The notes: generated by a model not told the origin, from the sequence alone. DNA of 64,000 nt from Pedobacter cryoconitis (GCF_014200595.1 NZ_JACHCG010000002.1:558001-622000), one strand, 5' to 3'; counted from the first letter of the stretch, positions 55,234 to 64,000 are shown. Numbers and translations are program-made.

Positions 55234-55956
55234 ATGCCTTATATACCAAAATGGATTGCTGATTCTATGGAGAGCCTGCTGCCCTCAAAATTTATGAATG
55301 CCAGCGTAGATTCAAGCGTTTATATCAGTCCTGAAATAAAAAATATAGTCTTTACCGCCAATCTGAAAGAAGTAGATTTCTATCCCGGGGCTGCTGTCAA
55401 TTTTCGTATCAGCCCAAATGATTTCCGCCATTATACTATTTCGTCCTTTGACAGAGAGGCCGGGACGTTTGAAATTATTTTTCATATTCACGGTAATGGC
55501 CCAGGGAGTGACCTGGCGTCACAACTGAAAGCAGGAGATCACCTGAAAATAACAGTCCCGGGTGGCCGTAAGTTATATCACAAAGAGAAGGAACGGCATT
55601 TCTTTTTTGGAGATGAAACCAGTCTTAGTTTTTATGTCGCTTTGATGCAGGAGATGGAGAAAAATGGCCAGTCGTGTACCGGAGTATTAGAATTATCGGA
55701 ACAAAATATGGAGGTTCCCGCATTGCTGGGTTTTGAGGCTATGGTGGTATTGAAAATAGCTGATCATCCCGCACAACAGGCAATTTCATATTTGCAGTCT
55801 ATTGCTGAACAGGATACAGTTTTGAACTCTGCCTTTTATCTGACAGGTAATGTAGCTTCGGTTCAGGAGTTCAGGAAGACTTTAAAACGGATGGGTGTAA
55901 GTTCGAAAAATATTATGTTTCAGGGGTATTGGGCTGAAGGAAGTGCTGGGTTGTAA
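55234..55956 (+). CDS. Siderophore-interacting-protein-like FAD flavoprotein
   Basis: This 240-aa soluble protein has the SIP/ferredoxin-reductase shape: a FAD-binding barrel with RHYTISSFD (R-x-Y-T/S), the H-G-N-G-P-G-S-D-L-A-S segment that corresponds to the SIP motif H-G-x-G-P-A-S-x-W-A, then GDETSLSFYVAL and, at the end, FQGYWAEGSAGL, which recalls the C-terminal Y-W-R-x-G of SIPs. Such proteins reduce ferric chelates in the cytoplasm. It follows the pump genes by 17 bp in the same operon, an unusual pairing of efflux with a ferric reductase. It is shorter than many SIPs (about 260-280 aa). Confidence 0.72.
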   Translation: MPYIPKWIADSMESLLPSKFMNASVDSSVYISPEIKNIVFTANLKEVDFYPGAAVNFRISPNDFRHYTISSFDREAGTFEIIFHIHGNGPGSDLASQLKAGDHLKITVPGGRKLYHKEKERHFFFGDETSLSFYVALMQEMEKNGQSCTGVLELSEQNMEVPALLGFEAMVVLKIADHPAQQAISYLQSIAEQDTVLNSAFYLTGNVASVQEFRKTLKRMGVSSKNIMFQGYWAEGSAGL

Positions 55957-56034
55957 ATTCTATATCTTTCTCTGTTTAGTTCTATGTTAATAATATCTTA
56001 ATGTAAATTCTACCATATATAGTGCATCTCTGAT

Positions 56035-56042
56035 TACTTTTG
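56035..56042 (+). promoter_or_regulatory. Candidate -7 element of the GDPD gene
   Basis: TACTTTTG matches TAnnTTTG exactly and lies 60 bp before the start codon at 56102, so it would give a leader of about 53 nt. A -33 TTTG is not obvious. Confidence 0.4.
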
Positions 56043-56101
56043 CGACGAAGGAAAGTGGATTGACTATCGTAATTAATATATCTTTCCGTCAAATCAAAAA
56101 T

Positions 56102-57031
56102 ATGAGGAACTTGAAAAATTTGAAATCTACTTTATTCTTATTTATTGCAGTAGGTACAGCGCTGATGTCTGTTAGTCTCCAAACTACTGCACAGCGATTG
56201 AAACCGAAATTATTCTATACTGTAGGTCACCGTGGTACACGCGGTCTGATGCCAGAGAATACTATTCAGGCTATGAAAAAAGCAATTGATCTGGGATGCA
56301 ATACCATTGAAATTGATATACATCTTACCAAAGATGGTCAGGTCATCGTATATCATGACAACTCATTTAATCCTGATTATACGCTTCTGCCGGGCGGTAA
56401 AGAATTTACTGAAGAGGACCGTAAGAAATATACCTTTTACCAAATGAATTATGCAGATATACGCAAGTTTATCATCGGTGAAAAAAAATATTCATCTTTC
56501 CCACAACAAAAGCAAGTGAGATGTTATACACCTCTTCTTAGTGAATTGATCGATTCTGTAGAAACATATACCAAAATCAATAAACTTCCAGGAGTTAATT
56601 ATTTGATAGAGATTAAATCTAATCCGTTGACTGATGGTTTTGAACAACCTGTCCCTGAGATTTTGGTGGATAAGATGATGGCAGTAATAAATACCAGGGA
56701 AATAAGTAAAAGGTTTATTATCCAATCTTTTGATATACGTCCGTTAAAAGTAATGCATCAAAAATATCCTGAAATTCCTGTGGGACTTTTAACAGGTGAT
56801 CGTAAAGTTAGTCTGTCTGAAAACCTCTCTGCTATGGGCTTCAATCCTGATTTTTATAATCCTCACTATGGGATGGTTACTCCGGAGCTGATTGATTCCT
56901 GCCATAGCAAAGGGATGCTGATTGTTCCATGGACAGTTAATGAAATGGCTGATATGCAAAAGATGAAAAAGCTTAAAGTGGATGGCATCATAACTGATTA
57001 TCCAAACTTTTTTTCTGATCTTTTGAAGTAA
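56102..57031 (+). CDS. Glycerophosphodiester phosphodiesterase, exported
   Basis: The start at 56102 (MRNLKNLKSTLFLFIAVG) gives 309 aa with a signal peptide ending near TTAQ; an ATG-start frame from 56060 is less likely. GDPD motifs are clear: VGHRGTRGLMPENTIQAMKKA (catalytic His, Arg and the Glu-Asn), TIEIDIHLTKDGQVIVYHD (Glu, Asp metal ligands and the second catalytic His) and a later I-E-I-K and IQSFD. It cleaves glycerophosphodiesters from lipids to glycerol phosphate plus alcohol in the periplasm. It is monocistronic and precedes the first copy of the 18-bp repeat. Confidence 0.9.
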   Translation: MRNLKNLKSTLFLFIAVGTALMSVSLQTTAQRLKPKLFYTVGHRGTRGLMPENTIQAMKKAIDLGCNTIEIDIHLTKDGQVIVYHDNSFNPDYTLLPGGKEFTEEDRKKYTFYQMNYADIRKFIIGEKKYSSFPQQKQVRCYTPLLSELIDSVETYTKINKLPGVNYLIEIKSNPLTDGFEQPVPEILVDKMMAVINTREISKRFIIQSFDIRPLKVMHQKYPEIPVGLLTGDRKVSLSENLSAMGFNPDFYNPHYGMVTPELIDSCHSKGMLIVPWTVNEMADMQKMKKLKVDGIITDYPNFFSDLLK

Positions 57032-57051
57032 AGAACTGCTGTTGATAGTAT

Positions 57052-57069
57052 CCAGGCGGTTGGCAATAT
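57052..57069 (+). repeat. 18-bp direct repeat, copy 1
   Basis: CCAGGCGGTTGGCAATAT occurs here, 21 bp after the GDPD stop, and again in the same orientation at 62134-62151. The two copies bracket five intact genes and one relic. They could be attachment-type or IS-end remnants, or members of a dispersed repeat. Confidence 0.55.
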
Positions 57070-57263
57070 TGGACTTTAGATCTTTCACTTAGTAACTCTT
57101 ATTTATGGATCTGGCTGGAAGCGTTAAAGAGTTACCTGGATTGCTCTGGAATTGGCTATACCATAATTGATTATCAGGAGTAAAATCTTTATTCCTGATA
57201 CTTTGATTTCCATTTTGCACGATCTTGCCTTTAAGGGGTTCATTTTTCTCCTTTAGCATAACA

Positions 57264-57297
57264 TTCACTGGCCCGAGTTCAAACCCGTGCCAGTGAA
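57264..57297. terminator. Hairpin downstream of the SDR gene
   Basis: Nine-bp perfect stem TTCACTGGC / GCCAGTGAA (57264-57272, 57289-57297) just beyond the stop of the minus-strand SDR gene. It has no proper T run, so it is at best a weak terminator or an RNA 3'-end stabiliser. Confidence 0.45.
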
Positions 57298-57304
57298 TAA
57301 GAAA

Positions 57305-58057
57305 TTATTTAGCTAAGTAGGTCATGCCACCATCAACAAGAAGTTCGGAGCCAAGCAAGAACGAAGAATCTTCAGAAGCCAGGAAAACTGCTGTTTTACC
57401 AATATCTGATGGTTGCCCGATCCTGCCTATCGGCATTACACCTGCAAACTGTGTTTTCACAGCTTCGATTTGTTCTACAGGAACGAACTTATCAAATGCA
57501 GGAGTGTCTGTAGTACCTGGAGTTATTACATTTACCCTGATCTTTCTTTCTAGCAAGTCGTTTGAAAAGCTTTTTGCCAAAAAGATCACGGCAGCTTTTG
57601 CAGCGCCGTAAAGCCCAAACGATGGATATGCCCGATGTGCGGCATTTGATCCGATAAGAATTACAGACCCTCCATCATTCATATAAGGCAGCGCTTTTTG
57701 TACAGTGAAGTAAACGCTTTTCAGGTTAAGATCCATGGTCTTGTCGTAATCAGCCTCGCTCACATTTGCTACAGTTCCGGTTGTTCCTGCACCTGCATTG
57801 GCCACCAGTATATCTATTTTACCGAACTTTTTGGCTGTATCTTTAAAGACTCTTTCTAAATCGGCAAGGTTAGTTACATCTGCATTGATGGCTATAAAAT
57901 CATTGCCTAGCTGAGCAGCTGAATTTTCCAAAGTTTGATGATTTCTGCCAACAATAGCTCCGGCAGCGCCTTCACTTTTAAATGCTTCGGCAATACCAAA
58001 TCCAATACCGCTATTACCGCCTGTAATTACGGCTACTTTATTTTTTAATTTACTCAT
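57305..58057 (-). CDS. SDR-family oxidoreductase (Crp/Fnr-linked)
   Basis: This 250-aa classical SDR has TGGNSGIG (about 12), an R-N pair after strand 2 (GRNHQ, NADPH-type), a D-V-T-N segment, VANAGAGTTG and the catalytic Ser/Tyr/Lys (LIGSNAAHRA and YGAAK at about 150). The ending LLGSELLVDGGMTYL is the usual C-terminus of glucose/3-oxoacyl-type SDRs. It lies 92 bp downstream of a Crp/Fnr regulator gene on the same strand; the gap holds an FNR-like box and a large palindrome. Confidence 0.88.
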   Translation of the reverse strand: MSKLKNKVAVITGGNSGIGFGIAEAFKSEGAAGAIVGRNHQTLENSAAQLGNDFIAINADVTNLADLERVFKDTAKKFGKIDILVANAGAGTTGTVANVSEADYDKTMDLNLKSVYFTVQKALPYMNDGGSVILIGSNAAHRAYPSFGLYGAAKAAVIFLAKSFSNDLLERKIRVNVITPGTTDTPAFDKFVPVEQIEAVKTQFAGVMPIGRIGQPSDIGKTAVFLASEDSSFLLGSELLVDGGMTYLAK

Positions 58058-58083
58058 GATCTTTACTATTTAATGTTAATCCA

Positions 58084-58113
58084 AAGATGCACCTGCGTGA
58101 CTAACTGCATCTT
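58084..58113. promoter_or_regulatory. Palindrome upstream of the SDR gene
   Basis: AAGATGCA (58084-58091) and TGCATCTT (58106-58113), an 8-bp perfect inverted repeat with a 14-bp spacer, lie 26-56 bp before the SDR start. Possible operator. On the minus strand the arm is part of CATCTTTG, one change from a -7 element. Confidence 0.35.
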
Positions 58114-58134
58114 GATATAAGTCATTAAATATGC

Positions 58135-58148
58135 TTGACAAAGATCAA
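58135..58148. promoter_or_regulatory. FNR-like box between the Crp/Fnr gene and the SDR gene
   Basis: TTGAC-AAAG-ATCAA differs by one base from the FNR/CRP-type consensus TTGAT-N4-ATCAA. It lies about 78 bp before the SDR start. The recognition helix of the adjacent regulator has the E-x-x-S-R pattern that reads TTGAT half sites in FNR. Confidence 0.4.
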
Positions 58149-58149
58149 T

Positions 58150-58737
58150 TTATTTTGAGGAGTTCTTCCTGATCCGGCTCAGGGTTTCCGGTGTTAAACC
58201 CAGGTAAGAAGCAATTAAATTTTGCGGGAACCGCTGTATAAAGTGTGGATAATCGTTAACGAGTTCTTGAAATCGTTCTTCGCCAGTTTGACTGATGGAA
58301 GATTGCATTCTTTTCTGGGCAGCTATAGTATTATTTTGACTAAGTACGTTTTGCATCGCTGAAAAGGCAGGAATGGGCTTTATGAATTCCTCTACCAGGC
58401 CATGGGTTATTTGTAAGATCTCCATATCCTCCAGCGCCTCTATGTTAAAACGGCTTGGTGTCAATTTGTAAAAACTTTCAAAATCGGCTAACCACCAGTT
58501 TTCAACACTTAATTTTAATATATGCTCATGTCCTTTTTCATCTACCGTAAACGTCTTGGCAGCGCCTTTCACGATGAATCCAGTATATTTACATACATCC
58601 CCTTCCTGTAAAAAGTATTGTCGCTTCCGGATTTTTTTGGGTTTGAAATGTGAGATGAATATTTGCTTATCATCCGCTGAAAGTGTTTTGCCGGAAAGTT
58701 TTTGAACGTAATCGAACAGCGCTTGAAAATTATGCAT
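58150..58737 (-). CDS. Crp/Fnr-family transcriptional regulator
   Basis: This 195-aa protein has a cyclic-nucleotide-binding-type beta roll (about 25-125: KKIRKRQYFLQEGDVCKYTGFIVKG is the family opening) and a C-terminal winged helix (NLIASYLGLTPETLSRIRK). It lacks the Arg and Ser ligands of cAMP-binding proteins and the N-terminal Cys cluster of FNR, so the signal is unknown, as for many Bacteroidota members. The short C-terminus ends soon after the recognition helix. It lies upstream of the SDR gene and may regulate it. Confidence 0.86.
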   Translation of the reverse strand: MHNFQALFDYVQKLSGKTLSADDKQIFISHFKPKKIRKRQYFLQEGDVCKYTGFIVKGAAKTFTVDEKGHEHILKLSVENWWLADFESFYKLTPSRFNIEALEDMEILQITHGLVEEFIKPIPAFSAMQNVLSQNNTIAAQKRMQSSISQTGEERFQELVNDYPHFIQRFPQNLIASYLGLTPETLSRIRKNSSK

Positions 58738-58933
58738 CTTTAGAGTTCTTAAGGAGAATCTTCAAAAATAAAACTTTCAACCTATTTTTTGATGCTTTTT
58801 TAGTTATTCAAACTTGTTCTTATTCAGTTGCAGGAAAATGCACTCAGCCCAATCTTTGAATAATATTCTACCTGCAATAAAATCACGAGACCAGTAAACC
58901 TGGTACATAAGCATAATAAGGCATAAAGGTTAA

Positions 58934-59116
58934 CAGAGTATCGCCCAAGTGATTCTACGATGGTTAATCCAAAAAGAAGCCATGGTTACTCCGAAATCAG
59001 CACATATAAAAAGGATGAATGAAAATTTCAATGTATTTGACTTTGAGTTGTCTGCCGATGATCTGACAGCCATCAAATCGTTAGATAAAGGTAGCGGACT
59101 AATTGATAGTGTTTAA
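58934..59116 (+). pseudogene. C-terminal relic of an aldo-keto reductase
   Basis: Codons from 58934 to the TAA at 59114-59116 read QSIAQVILRWLIQKEAM, VTPKSAHIKRMNENFNVFDF and ELSADDLTAIKSLDKG. This is the end of an AKR5-type reductase (Q-V-I-L-R-W ... P-K-S ... R-x-x-E-N ... D-F-x-L-S-x-x-D-x-x-x-I), containing the K-S-x-x-x-x-R NADPH-binding loop. An in-frame stop at 58931 and the absence of anything like the barrel upstream show that the first 200 or so codons are lost. It is not the same subfamily as the intact AKR that follows at 59235. Confidence 0.8.
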
Positions 59117-59228
59117 AAAAAGTTGGAAAATCTGACTACAACAATTACCAATCCAACTACTTTTTATAGCGCGGCAATCAAGAATTTTGTACTGGAAATT
59201 TAAGTCAGTTTTAGAAATAATTAAATAA

Positions 59229-60212
<984 letters not shown>

Positions 60213-60225
60213 AAAACTGACATCA

Positions 60226-60963
60226 ATGCAAAATATTAAAGGAAAAGTAGTTGCTATTACAGGTGCAAGTAGTGGAATGGGCACGGCCATTGCAATAGAA
60301 TTAGCAAAAAACGGTGCAAAGGTTGTTTTGGGTGCAAGGCGAACAAGCCAATTACAACAAATTGTTGAAGAAATTAAAAGCACAGGTGGGGAAGCCACCT
60401 ATGCTAAAATTGATGTAAAGAATAAAGTCGATTTAGTCCGGTTTGTAAATACAGCAGTTGATAGATACGGGGTATTAGATGTCATTGTAAATAATGCAGG
60501 TGTCAGTCAATTAAGCCGTATTGACGAGTTGGATATTGATGATTGGGAAGAAATGATTGACATTAACCTCAAAGGCGTTTTGTATGGGATGGCGGCTGCA
60601 ATTCCCATTTTCAAACAACAACAATCGGGACATATCGTCAATATCATTTCAACTTCAGGAATAAAGATTGTCCCAATGCAAGGTGTGTATGCAGGAACTA
60701 AAAATGCCATTCGCACTATTGCAGAAGCGTTTCGTCAGGAGTCAGACGGAAACATACGCATTACAGGCATTTCGCCGGGATTTGTGAAAACAGATTTTGC
60801 TAACAATATAAAAAACGAAGAAATGAAAACAGCTATTCAAAGAGGAATGGAACAAATTGCAATAGATCCTATAGCCATTGCCAATGCTGTAATTTATGCA
60901 ATAAGTCAACCTAACGATGTTGAAATTGGCGATATTGTTATTCGTCCGTCAAAACAAAATTGA
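60226..60963 (+). CDS. SDR-family oxidoreductase (AKR-linked)
   Basis: This 245-aa SDR has TGASSGMG, GARRTSQ after strand 2 (NADPH-type Arg), VNNAGVSQLS, the catalytic Ser (IISTSGIKIVP), Tyr and Lys in VYAGTKNAI (about 156). It follows the AKR by 13 bp and precedes the AraC regulator by 19 bp, so all three form one operon. C-terminus (IGDIVIRPSKQN) is like SDRs in the YdfG/serine-dehydrogenase-like group. The physiological substrate is unknown. Confidence 0.88.
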   Translation: MQNIKGKVVAITGASSGMGTAIAIELAKNGAKVVLGARRTSQLQQIVEEIKSTGGEATYAKIDVKNKVDLVRFVNTAVDRYGVLDVIVNNAGVSQLSRIDELDIDDWEEMIDINLKGVLYGMAAAIPIFKQQQSGHIVNIISTSGIKIVPMQGVYAGTKNAIRTIAEAFRQESDGNIRITGISPGFVKTDFANNIKNEEMKTAIQRGMEQIAIDPIAIANAVIYAISQPNDVEIGDIVIRPSKQN

Positions 60964-60982
60964 TTAAATTCGTAAACGAAAA

Positions 60983-61897
60983 ATGCAACAACAAGCTAAC
61001 ATCAATCACATTAAAAGTATATCACAATTGGTGCGGGTGTTGGGATTTCCTGCGCCATTGCACCCACTGATTGCATTGATTGACTATAATAATGTTTCGA
61101 TTGAAATGTTTCCAAAAGGGCAAAAAGTAAGTCTTGATTTTTACAAGATTTCCTTTAAGCCTACATTCACAGGACACATAAAATACGGACAGGGATATTA
61201 CGATTTTGAAGAGGGCGGATTAGCATTTTTGAAGCCGAAACAAATTGTTTTTCCACCGGAAGACATAGAAAGCTATGAGGGTGTCGCTTTGTACTTTCAT
61301 CCGGACTTTATCCGGAATTATCAATTAGGAAAAACAATAAATCAATACGGCTTTTTCTCTTACGATGTTTCAGAGGCCTTATTTCTATCGGCAAAAGAAA
61401 AAGAAATCATAGCTAATTTATTTGCTACAATAGCCAATGAATTAGACAACAATATTGACAGTTTCAGCCAGGATGTTTTAGTGTCTCAAATAGAATTGTT
61501 ATTGAATTATAGCAATCGTTTTTACAACAGACAATTTATCACGAGGAAAGCAATCAATCACGACATCATAACTTCTTTGGATGAACTTTTAAACAGCTAT
61601 TTTGAAGAAGAAAATAGTCTGAAGAACGGCTTGCCATCAGTAAAATATATCAGTACAGAATTAAAGCTATCGCAACGCTATTTGAGTGACATGTTGAGTT
61701 CATTGACAGGGCTAAACACACAACAATACATTCAGAACGCAATCATCGAAAAAGCTAAAGAAAAACTATCAACTACAAATCTTTCCGTTTCGGAAATTGC
61801 TTATGAATTGGGCTTTGAACATTCACAATCGTTTAGCAAACTTTTCAAAACAAAGACAAATGTTTCGCCTTTGGAGTTCAGACATTCGTTTAATTAA
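60983..61897 (+). CDS. AraC-family transcriptional regulator (SDR-linked, copy 2)
   Basis: This 304-aa protein has an N-terminal sensing domain (1 to about 180) and a double HTH (LSQRYLSDMLSSLTGLNTQQ; SVSEIAYELGFEHSQSFSKL). It is evidently homologous over its length to the regulator at 45003: the segments IKSIS, KYGQ-YDF-EG, HPDFI, EALFLS, DSFSQ, RFYNRQFITR and the last 60 residues match closely. Both follow SDR genes, which points to a duplicated or twice-acquired SDR-regulator module. It probably controls its own operon. Confidence 0.88.
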   Translation: MQQQANINHIKSISQLVRVLGFPAPLHPLIALIDYNNVSIEMFPKGQKVSLDFYKISFKPTFTGHIKYGQGYYDFEEGGLAFLKPKQIVFPPEDIESYEGVALYFHPDFIRNYQLGKTINQYGFFSYDVSEALFLSAKEKEIIANLFATIANELDNNIDSFSQDVLVSQIELLLNYSNRFYNRQFITRKAINHDIITSLDELLNSYFEEENSLKNGLPSVKYISTELKLSQRYLSDMLSSLTGLNTQQYIQNAIIEKAKEKLSTTNLSVSEIAYELGFEHSQSFSKLFKTKTNVSPLEFRHSFN

Positions 61898-62584
61898 AGG
61901 CGGCAGAAAGCGAATGATAAAAGCCACTTGCCACTAACATTGGTTCGATCTAAGTTAGGGGTACGACTCAAAAACCTTCTATGAAAATTTGGAGGCTTTT
62001 TTGGTTTTTAATTATTCGTGTTGATTAGATGCACCATTACTTTCACCATCGTCTCCATTTCATCAGACTTAATCTCAGCAATCATTAAGGTTAATGCAAT
62101 TTATGCATTATCTGTGATTCGTTTAGGTATTACCCAGGCGGTTGGCAATATGGGGAGAGGGGATTCTAATAGAACACCTCGAAGGGTTTTTTGATGTTTT
62201 AAGGCAGATTTTGGGTAAATAGGCAAGTTCCTTCCTAATTTTAAAGTTTATCGGATTAATTTATAAGTTAAAGTTATACATTTGAGTTCGAACCTAGTCT
62301 ATTAATCAGTGTTTAATTAATATTTGGTGCAGCTTTACAAGCTGACTTACCAAATTGTAAAACTGCTTTATTCTACATTTTAACCTGGCCATTTGTAAAT
62401 GAATATACTTTGCATAAACTTAGTTTGGCAACAGCAAACAGAAATGATAGAGATGCCTATACAAATGCCAAAACCAAATTTATTAAAAAAGTACTACTGG
62501 TGTTTAAAACGGAAATCTCGCTAAAATACTATATGATAAACGAAACTAAGTTATGATACCATGAACATATTAGAATAATTTTGA
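61898..62584. other. 687-bp gene-poor region with repeat and decayed frame
   Basis: No recognisable gene. It holds the second 18-bp repeat (62134-62151) and a frame of about 80 codons open from about 62314 to 62554 without a start and without a match I recognise (includes the stretch DLPNCKTALFYILTWPFVNE), possibly a relic. The minus strand holds a short open stretch near 62031-62085 (MIAEIKSDEMETMVKVMV). T-rich runs near 62000 and 62192 resemble weak terminators. It probably marks the edge of an inserted or rearranged segment. Confidence 0.4.
62134..62151 (+). repeat. 18-bp direct repeat, copy 2
   Basis: Same 18 bases and orientation as 57052-57069, about 5.08 kb apart. The flanks differ beyond the core, though both continue with a G-rich stretch. 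Confidence 0.55.
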
Positions 62585-63415
62585 ATGGACAAAATAATAA
62601 ATAAAAGTGTCTTAATTGAAAACTTAGAGTTAAATGATGCTAATTCGAAAGAACCTTCTGTTGATTTTTATTTTCAAATTATAATCATTTTGGAGGGGAC
62701 AGGCACACGTTATGTAAACCATACTTCCATATGTTATGAACCCAACGATATCTTTGTATTTACCCCAAATGATTGCCGGACGTTCTATCCTTTAACAAAC
62801 ACCAATTTTAAATCTGTTAAGTTTACCAAGCAATTTTATAATCAACTTAGCAACGTCTCAAAATTGAACCTTGGAGCAATTGAAGAAAAAATCAATCTTT
62901 CGAACATTAAGGGACGTAAGATCATTTATGAAGGATCGCATGATGCAGAAATTATTCAATCTCTTGTAGAAATAATAGAAAAAGAATCAAATAGTTCAAA
63001 ATATCAGCAGCAAAATTTAGAGAATATAATATTGGTAATCTTGAATGTTATCTATAGAAATATTGAATATTTTCAGGATAACTTAGAGAGTAACTATCCT
63101 GAAAAGAAAATAAATGCAATTATTAGTTTTATAGAGAAAAATATTGCAAACCCCGAAAAAATAAAGATTGAAGCAATTGCCAGGGAATTTAATTATTCCA
63201 AAACTTACATTAATCAATATTTTAAAAAGTATACTAAATTTACTTTAAAGAAATATGTGGAAACTTACCGTATTGCAATTGCCAGCAATCACTTAAAACA
63301 TAGCAATAAAAATATCAAAAATATAGCATTGGAACTTGGCTATACAGATGAAAGCCACTTTAATAAAGCCTTTAAATCGGCAACAGGTTATACACCCAGC
63401 CAATTTAAAAAGTAG
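62585..63415 (+). CDS. AraC-family transcriptional regulator
   Basis: This 276-aa protein has a cupin-like N-terminus (FYFQIIIILEGTGTRYVNH, ICYEPNDIFVFTPND) and a C-terminal double HTH (IAREFNYSKTYINQYFKKYT; IALELGYTDESHFNKAFKSA; end GYTPSQFKK). It is unlike the other three AraC proteins here in its N-terminal part. Its base composition is very A-rich. It stands 77 bp before the Tat-type VOC gene in the same direction, the only candidate target in the window. Confidence 0.87.
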   Translation: MDKIINKSVLIENLELNDANSKEPSVDFYFQIIIILEGTGTRYVNHTSICYEPNDIFVFTPNDCRTFYPLTNTNFKSVKFTKQFYNQLSNVSKLNLGAIEEKINLSNIKGRKIIYEGSHDAEIIQSLVEIIEKESNSSKYQQQNLENIILVILNVIYRNIEYFQDNLESNYPEKKINAIISFIEKNIANPEKIKIEAIAREFNYSKTYINQYFKKYTKFTLKKYVETYRIAIASNHLKHSNKNIKNIALELGYTDESHFNKAFKSATGYTPSQFKK

Positions 63416-63492
63416 GGCTTCGTTTTTACAATTAAAGCCATAGATATTACAATTCTACATTCATCAATCAGTCTACATTTGTCATTATAAAA

Positions 63493-63993
63493 ATGAATAG
63501 ACGAAAATTTTTAATTAGCACAGCGCTTGGAGTAATTTACCTTCACGTAAACCCATCTGATGTAATGGCGATAACCAGAAATGCAAGCAGTATGAAAGAA
63601 TTAAGATTGGTACTAACCGTAGATAACCTAGATGAAATCATTGATTTCTATAAAAATCAAGTAGGCTTAACTGAATCACTTTCCTGGGATAGTCCAACCG
63701 GAAAAGGAATTATTTTAGAAGCAGGAAAAGCATCGTTAGAGCTTATAGATAGAAAACATAAGGATTTTATTGATAAAATGGAAGTAGGCAAAGCTGGAGT
63801 TTCTGGCGATGTTAGGATTGCGCTAAATTTTGGCAGTCAAATGCCGGAAAAATCGAAACAACTTTTACGAAATGGCGCTAAACCACTAGGGAAATTAACG
63901 AGCGCACCCTGGAGTGATATTATGCGTATAGAAGATCCCGCTGGTATGCAGATTACATTGTTTGAAAAATCAACAATAACCGATAAGAAATAA
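63493..63993 (+). CDS. VOC/glyoxalase-like protein with twin-arginine leader
   Basis: This 166-aa protein starts MNRRKFLISTALGVIYLHV, a good twin-arginine (RRKFLI) leader with a short hydrophobic part and a cut likely after DVMA. The mature part is a single VOC domain: ELRLVLTVDNLDEIIDFYKN, GIILEAGKASLELIDR and a second beta-alpha-beta half ending in RIEDPAGMQITLFEK, where the last Glu is a usual metal-ligand region. Most VOC proteins are cytoplasmic, so export in folded form with a metal is unusual. The adjacent AraC gene probably controls it. Confidence 0.8.
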   Translation: MNRRKFLISTALGVIYLHVNPSDVMAITRNASSMKELRLVLTVDNLDEIIDFYKNQVGLTESLSWDSPTGKGIILEAGKASLELIDRKHKDFIDKMEVGKAGVSGDVRIALNFGSQMPEKSKQLLRNGAKPLGKLTSAPWSDIMRIEDPAGMQITLFEKSTITDKK

Positions 63994-64000
63994 ATCTCAT

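Noticed and set aside
57264..57297. Possible tRNA 3' half (GTTCAAAC-like loop inside a stem)
   Set aside because: The T-stem arms do not pair and there is no D or anticodon arm; it is a simple 9-bp hairpin after a gene.
61940..61975. GGTTCGATC, similar to a tRNA T-loop
   Set aside because: No acceptor, anticodon or D stems fit around it.
62314..62554. About 80-codon open frame without a start
   Set aside because: No start codon, no ribosome-binding context and no family I recognise; noted only within the intergenic entry.

Overview
The window looks like chromosomal DNA of a Bacteroidota bacterium, most likely a soil or freshwater Sphingobacteriaceae member (Pedobacter-like; genus inferred only from overall impression). 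Reasons: a Bacteroidota-type (subtype iii) type VI secretion locus, TonB receptor with a carboxypeptidase-regulatory-like N-terminal domain, DUF6660 and DUF4421 proteins, CzcA fused to its outer-membrane factor, weak Shine-Dalgarno signals, and several TAnnTTTG-type -7 promoter elements.

Layout. 1-1.5 kb: tail of a serine hydrolase with a DUF3471 domain, and a sterol-desaturase-type membrane oxygenase. 1.6-19 kb: a nearly complete T6SS-iii. tssK-tssN, tssF and tssE lie on the minus strand, tssG is alone on plus, and a long plus-strand unit runs from three small envelope proteins (TssQ/O/P region) through tssR, tssH (ClpV), tssB and tssC. After a flavodoxin-like gene come four Hcp/TssD genes in an A-B-A-B order. 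No VgrG, PAAR, effector or immunity gene is visible, so the spike and cargo must be elsewhere. 19-22.1 kb: minus-strand pair of an unusual Nramp-like carrier and a large MscS-type channel. 22.2-29.2 kb: metal-efflux unit of a small Cys-rich secreted protein (DUF6660), a CzcA-OMF fusion, a CzcB-like lipoprotein adaptor and a CDF exporter. 29.3-33.6 kb: dihaem cytochrome c, sulfatase, GNAT enzyme with a membrane-bound LuxR regulator, and a truncated VOC gene. 33.7-38.2 kb: second DUF6660 gene, TonB receptor, ECF sigma factor and a trans-envelope putative anti-sigma/beta-barrel protein. 38.2-43 kb (minus): FkbM methyltransferase, acyltransferase 3, and a rifampin-phosphotransferase-type PEP-synthase homologue.

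43-64 kb is accessory territory: DUF4421 barrel, SDR plus AraC regulator, TetX-like flavoprotein, metallophosphoesterase preceded by the relic of a tandem copy, an alkaline-phosphatase-superfamily enzyme, an AraC-EmrA-EmrB-TolC-siderophore-interacting-protein efflux cluster, a GDPD, SDR with a Crp/Fnr regulator and an FNR-like box, an aldo-keto reductase relic next to an intact aldo-keto reductase-SDR-AraC unit, and finally an AraC regulator with a Tat-type VOC protein. An 18-bp direct repeat (57052 and 62134) brackets the redox-enzyme block, hinting at an inserted segment.

Main themes are contact-dependent antagonism (T6SS), metal homeostasis, drug efflux or inactivation, and small redox enzymes paired with their own regulators. 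I saw no rRNA, tRNA, CRISPR array, intact insertion sequence or integrase gene. All family assignments are from motif reading, without database searches.
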